From positions 6,696,001 to 6,760,000 of the forward strand of contig NZ_JADBEM010000001.1 in the NCBI RefSeq assembly GCF_014873875.1: a DNA stretch of 64,000 bases, given 5' to 3'. This DNA comes from Actinopolymorpha pittospori (GTDB taxonomy: Bacteria > Actinomycetota > Actinomycetes > Propionibacteriales > Actinopolymorphaceae). Each line of letters starts with the position of its first letter. Position 1 is the first letter of the stretch. Positions 61,282 to 64,000 of the stretch are shown piece by piece. A program made the position numbers and the translations under genes. The notes beneath the pieces are model-generated. The model saw only the letters and a program-made list of their open reading frames with translations, was not told where the DNA came from and did not search any database.

Positions 61282-61869
61282 TCACGGACTCATCCCGCGC
61301 AGGGCGAGGTCGAGCAGCCGGTCCGCCCGGGCCGCGCCCTCGGGCTCCTGTTCGGTGGCCAGCGCGATCGCGTTGGCGAGCGTGAGCAGGTCGATGATCG
61401 AGATCTCCGGTCGTACGGCGTTCGCCGCGCGGGCCGGCGACAGGAGTCTCTCCCCGGCGTCCACGATCATCGCGTGACACGTGGCACCCAGGGTGGGGTC
61501 ACCGTCCTGGGCGCCACGCAGCAGTGCGGCGGCCAGGCCTCGGTTGGACGCCGCGTGCGTGACGACGGAGCGGAGCCAGGTCACCAATGCGTGCTCGGGA
61601 TCCGGGTCGGTGGCCAGGTCATCGGCGGCGGCGCAGAGGGTCTCGACCTTCCCCCGGAAGACCGCCTCCAGCAGCGCCTGTCGGGTCGGGAAGTGCCGGT
61701 GCAGGGTCGCCGAGCCGACGCCGGCGCGCCGGGCGATCTCCTCCAGGGACGCCTCGGCTCCGTCCTGGGCGATGGCCGAGGTGGCCGCCGCCAGGATCCG
61801 GTCGTAGTTGCGGCGCGCGTCCGCGCGCATCGGCCGGTCGGGTGAGGTCGTACGGGCGTCCTGAGGCAT
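61282..61869 (-). CDS. TetR-family transcriptional regulator
   Basis: A 195-residue TetR protein with HTH EEIARRAGVGSATLHRHFPTRQALLEAV at about residues 42-69 and the basic entry helix RADARRNYDRILAAA. The C-terminal domain is close in pattern to that of the TetR at 1082-1711, so the two may be paralogues. ATG at 61869 is chosen so that the operator palindrome at 61891-61942 stays outside the gene. It reads away from the LLM oxidoreductase, its likely target. Confidence 0.9.
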   Translation of the reverse strand: MPQDARTTSPDRPMRADARRNYDRILAAATSAIAQDGAEASLEEIARRAGVGSATLHRHFPTRQALLEAVFRGKVETLCAAADDLATDPDPEHALVTWLRSVVTHAASNRGLAAALLRGAQDGDPTLGATCHAMIVDAGERLLSPARAANAVRPEISIIDLLTLANAIALATEQEPEGAARADRLLDLALRGMSP

Positions 61870-61890
61870 GCGATCTCCGCCAGCTTGCAA

Positions 61891-61942
61891 AACGGGGTGG
61901 TCCTCCATATCGTCCTCGACGATACCGGAGGGGCACCCCGTT
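61891..61942. promoter_or_regulatory. Long palindromic operator, TetR/LLM pair
   Basis: Outer arms AACGGGGTGGTCCTCC (61891-61906) and GGAGGGGCACCCCGTT (61927-61942) match at 14 of 16 bases; at the centre ATCGTC-CTC-GACGAT (61909-61923) is perfect. The 52-bp dyad lies between the divergent TetR and LLM genes and could hold two regulator dimers, or act as a hairpin in the LLM mRNA. Confidence 0.7.
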
Positions 61943-61980
61943 CAGGTCGCGCCCCACGAAAGCGCTTCTGGAGACACACC

Positions 61981-62898
61981 TTGGACACCGTGGGCCACCA
62001 CGAACTGGACACAGTGGGCCAGCACGAACCCCACCTCGGTCGGATCGGAATCTGGGCCGGCGAGCTGGACCGCTGGCCGGCCACCGACCTCCGCGAGGCG
62101 GCGGCGGTCGTCGAGGACCTCGGCTATCCGGCCTTGTGGTTCCCCGAGGCGGTCGGTCGTGAAAGCGTGGCCCAGGCCGCGATGTTGCTCTCGGCCACCC
62201 GGCGCACCGTGATCGCCTCCGGCACCGCCAGCATCTACGCCCGCGACGCCGTGACCGCCGCTGCCGCCCAGCGCACCCTCGACGAGGCGTTTCCGGGTCG
62301 CTTCCTGCTCGGCCTCGGAGTGAGCCACCCCGCCCTGGTCACACAGGTACGCGGCCACCGCTTCGGCCCACCGGTGGCAACCATGCGCGCCTACCTGGAC
62401 GCGATGGACGCGGCGCCCTTCGGCCCGCCAACCACCTCCTCCTCGGCGCCGCCGCGTCGAGTCCTGGCCGCGCTGGGCCCGAAGATGCTCCGCCTCGCCG
62501 GCGAACGCGCCTGGGGCGCCCACCCGCTGGGCATGCCGGTCGCGCACACCCGCGCCGCCAGGGCGGTGCTCGGCCCGCGGGCGCTGCTGGCCGTCACCCA
62601 ACTCGTCGTCCTCGACCGGTCCCGCTCGCGGTCGGCGGACCTGGCCCGCGCCCATGCGTCCACCGCCCTGCCCAACCGGCTCACCCTGCTTCGGGATCTG
62701 GGCTTCGACAACGCGGAAGCCCTCGACGACCGGGTGGTGGACGCGCTGGTGGCGACCGGTGGCACCGACGACATCGCCCAGCGGGTTCGTGAGCACCTCG
62801 ACGCCGGCGCGAATCACGTCAGCCTCCACGTCATCACCTCCGTACCCGACGAGGCGCCGTTACGTCAGTGGGGTGAGCTCGCCGCCCTGCTCCTGTGA
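61981..62898 (+). CDS. LLM-class (F420-dependent) oxidoreductase
   Basis: A 305-residue luciferase-like TIM barrel enzyme: LGRIGIWAGELDRW near the start, ALWFPEAVGRESVAQAAMLLSATRR, GTASIYARDAVTAAAAQRTLDEAFPGRFLLGLGVSH and a C-terminal TDDIAQRVREHLDAGANHVSLHV. These fit the TIGR03620-type F420 family of actinomycetes. Start TTG at 61981 has GGAG seven bases upstream; an ATG at 61885 would lie before the palindrome and is rejected. A 24-bp direct repeat sits at the start. The TetR next door probably controls it. Substrate unknown. Confidence 0.85.
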   Translation: MDTVGHHELDTVGQHEPHLGRIGIWAGELDRWPATDLREAAAVVEDLGYPALWFPEAVGRESVAQAAMLLSATRRTVIASGTASIYARDAVTAAAAQRTLDEAFPGRFLLGLGVSHPALVTQVRGHRFGPPVATMRAYLDAMDAAPFGPPTTSSSAPPRRVLAALGPKMLRLAGERAWGAHPLGMPVAHTRAARAVLGPRALLAVTQLVVLDRSRSRSADLARAHASTALPNRLTLLRDLGFDNAEALDDRVVDALVATGGTDDIAQRVREHLDAGANHVSLHVITSVPDEAPLRQWGELAALLL

Positions 62899-62992
62899 CA
62901 GAGCGGACGACGGGCCGTCCCGTCGTGCGTCGTCTCGTGCACCGCCACCGCGGCGGCGGTCCGTTCCGGTCCGCCGCCGCGGAGCGCGGCGC

Positions 62993-63580
62993 TCAGTCGG
63001 CGGTGGCCCGGGCATCGGCGAGGGCCTTGGTCCACCAGGCGAGGTCGTCGGCGAGCACCTTCAGCTTCGGCTCCAGCGGCGCGAAGATCGAGTCGTCGAA
63101 CGGCTCGGGCGCCTGGATCGCCGGCACCAGGATGTCGGGCAGGATGTGAACGGCGTGACGCAGCGGAGCCATCTCGAACTCCACGGCGACCTCCCGCAGT
63201 TGCTCGATGGCGCGGGCGCCACCGACGTTCCCCCATCCGACGAAGGCCACCGGCTTGCGCCGCCACTCGACGAGGGTGTGGTCCATCGCGTTCTTCAGGA
63301 CCGCGGTGTAGCCGTGGTTGTACTCCGCGGTGAGGATGAGAAAGCCGTCCGCGGCATCGACCCGGCGACCGAACTTCGCGATCTTCTCGCTGGGGTAGTC
63401 GCGCAGGGTGTACATCGGGCTCATCGGCTGGTCGAAGAAGGGCAGCGGGTGCTCGCGAAGGTCGAGCAGGTCGACGGTGAAGTCGCTGCGACCCTTCAAC
63501 TGGTCCACCACCCACGCGGCGGCCTTCTCGCTGAAGCGACCTTCACGGGTGGTGCTGTTGATGATCAGGATCTGGGGCAA
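62993..63580 (-). CDS. NAD(P)H-dependent FMN reductase
   Basis: A 195-residue flavodoxin-like reductase: ILIINSTTREGRFSEKAAAWV (FMN phosphate loop), ADGFLILTAEYNHGYTAVLKNAMDH (YNxGY-type flavin ring contact) and PVAFVGWGNVGGARA. It passes electrons from NAD(P)H to flavin or quinones. It is transcribed away from the TetR gene at 63728, and two identical-arm operators between them imply TetR control of both. Clear ATG start with the strand beginning at residue 3. Confidence 0.92.
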   Translation of the reverse strand: MPQILIINSTTREGRFSEKAAAWVVDQLKGRSDFTVDLLDLREHPLPFFDQPMSPMYTLRDYPSEKIAKFGRRVDAADGFLILTAEYNHGYTAVLKNAMDHTLVEWRRKPVAFVGWGNVGGARAIEQLREVAVEFEMAPLRHAVHILPDILVPAIQAPEPFDDSIFAPLEPKLKVLADDLAWWTKALADARATAD

Positions 63581-63646
63581 CGGTCTCTCTTTTCCTCGAT
63601 GATCGTTCGTGGTTCCACAGCTGGTTGGAACGCCGCCGCGGTGATC

Positions 63647-63701
63647 AACCGGACCGTGGTCCGGTTGGACACGCCCAGGTTAACCGGACCTCGGTCCGGT
63701 T
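63647..63701. promoter_or_regulatory. Tandem TetR operators
   Basis: Two 20-bp palindromes with the same arms: AACCGGACC-gt-GGTCCGGTT (63647-63666) and AACCGGACC-tc-GGTCCGGTT (63682-63701), centres 35 bp apart. They span the promoters of the FMN reductase (left) and TetR (right; TAGGCT at 63716-63721 before GTG 63728). Confidence 0.85.
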
Positions 63702-63727
63702 CTATTCCCGGGCGTTAGGCTGCCCCC

Positions 63728-64000
63728 GTGCACCCCGAAACTCCGCCCCACACCGTGTCGCCGGTCGATCACCCGACGCGCACGCTCGCCGTGGTGGACC
63801 AGGGACCGCCCGAACGCGCCGACGCGGCGCGTAACCGTGCCCGGCTGCTGGAGGCGGGCGCCCGCATGGTCGAGGAGCTCGGCGCCGAGAACGTCACGAT
63901 GGAGGCCGTGGCCGCGGCCGCCTCAGTGGGCAAGGGGACGGTCTACCGGCGCTTCGGGGACCGCGCCGGGCTGATGGCGGCGCTCGTGGACGACGCCGAA
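63728..64000 (+). CDS. TetR-family regulator, N-terminal part
   Basis: The gene runs off the right edge after 91 codons. The TetR DNA-binding domain is complete: ARNRARLLEAGARMVEELG, then VTMEAVAAAASVGKGTVYRRFGDRAGLMAALV. GTG at 63728 follows TAGGCT by six bases (leaderless type). Two strong palindromes upstream are its probable operators, shared with the divergent FMN reductase gene. Confidence 0.9.
   Translation, partial: MHPETPPHTVSPVDHPTRTLAVVDQGPPERADAARNRARLLEAGARMVEELGAENVTMEAVAAAASVGKGTVYRRFGDRAGLMAALVDDAE

Noticed and set aside
1..64000. CRISPR arrays, tRNA or rRNA genes, prophage or plasmid modules
   Set aside because: No array of spaced repeats, no cloverleaf with a conserved TTC loop, and no phage structural, integrase or replication genes were seen.

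Overview
The window is high-GC DNA with short intergenic gaps, many overlapping stop/start codons, GTG and TTG starts, and leaderless promoters of the TANNNT-(6 to 8 nt)-ATG/GTG type. Together with a complete ergothioneine gene set, an F420-type LLM oxidoreductase and two sugar importers without their own ATPase, this points to an actinomycete. A soil member of the Propionibacteriales or a similar order would fit, but the genus cannot be fixed from this sequence. Nothing plasmid- or phage-like was seen, and no tRNA, rRNA or CRISPR array.

Region 1 (1-11.2 kb) is a worn accessory stretch. It holds the end of a RidA-like gene, a frameshifted aminoglycoside-phosphotransferase-like gene, a TetR/SnoaL-like pair, a PucR remnant, an NhaA antiporter, two coupled ABC half-transporters (one with an in-frame TAG), a GlxA/AraC-type regulator broken by an in-frame TGA, a small membrane protein and a complete IS1380-family element. 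Region 2 (11.2-20 kb) has an NmrA-like reductase and a CopC-like protein. It then has the most notable locus: six genes joined by 1-4 nt overlaps that encode a VanX-like D,D-dipeptidase, an alanine racemase, a D-Ala-D-Ala-type ligase, an acyltransferase-3 membrane protein, a histidine kinase and a NarL-type response regulator, followed by a glycosyltransferase. The racemase and acyltransferase-3 modules are the two halves of VanT, the serine racemase of D-Ser-type glycopeptide resistance, here as separate genes. There is no VanH-like dehydrogenase. Region 3 (20-35.4 kb) is housekeeping and regulatory: WYL, TetR, MerR and HTH regulators with visible operators, a berberine-bridge oxidase, a PaaK-like adenylating enzyme, a frameshifted methyltransferase, two GNATs, a delta-60-repeat secreted protein, a frameshifted PEP-utilising enzyme, NAD kinase and a PhyH-type dioxygenase.

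Region 4 (35.4-50.8 kb) is for carbohydrate use: a secreted esterase-like protein, a GntR/LacI-hybrid regulator facing a large secreted glycoside hydrolase across a gap with three operator-like palindromes, and two three-gene sugar ABC importers back to back (LplB/LplC/LplA type, then MalF/MalG/UgpB type) separated by a terminator. Universal stress, LOG and methyltransferase genes lie between. Region 5 (51-64 kb) has a CobW-family protein with a degenerate P-loop, the egtABCD operon on the minus strand, a basic membrane protein with His-Met-Pro repeats, an aldo/keto reductase, an acyl-CoA dehydrogenase, a lipoprotein, a TetR/LLM-oxidoreductase pair around a long palindrome, and an FMN reductase facing a TetR gene across two identical-arm operators.

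Five otherwise recognisable genes are interrupted by a single indel or stop codon (near 352-380, 4352-4354, 8260-8262, 25528-25532, 33020-33070). Either the strain carries real pseudogenes or the assembly has residual errors; the sequence alone cannot decide.
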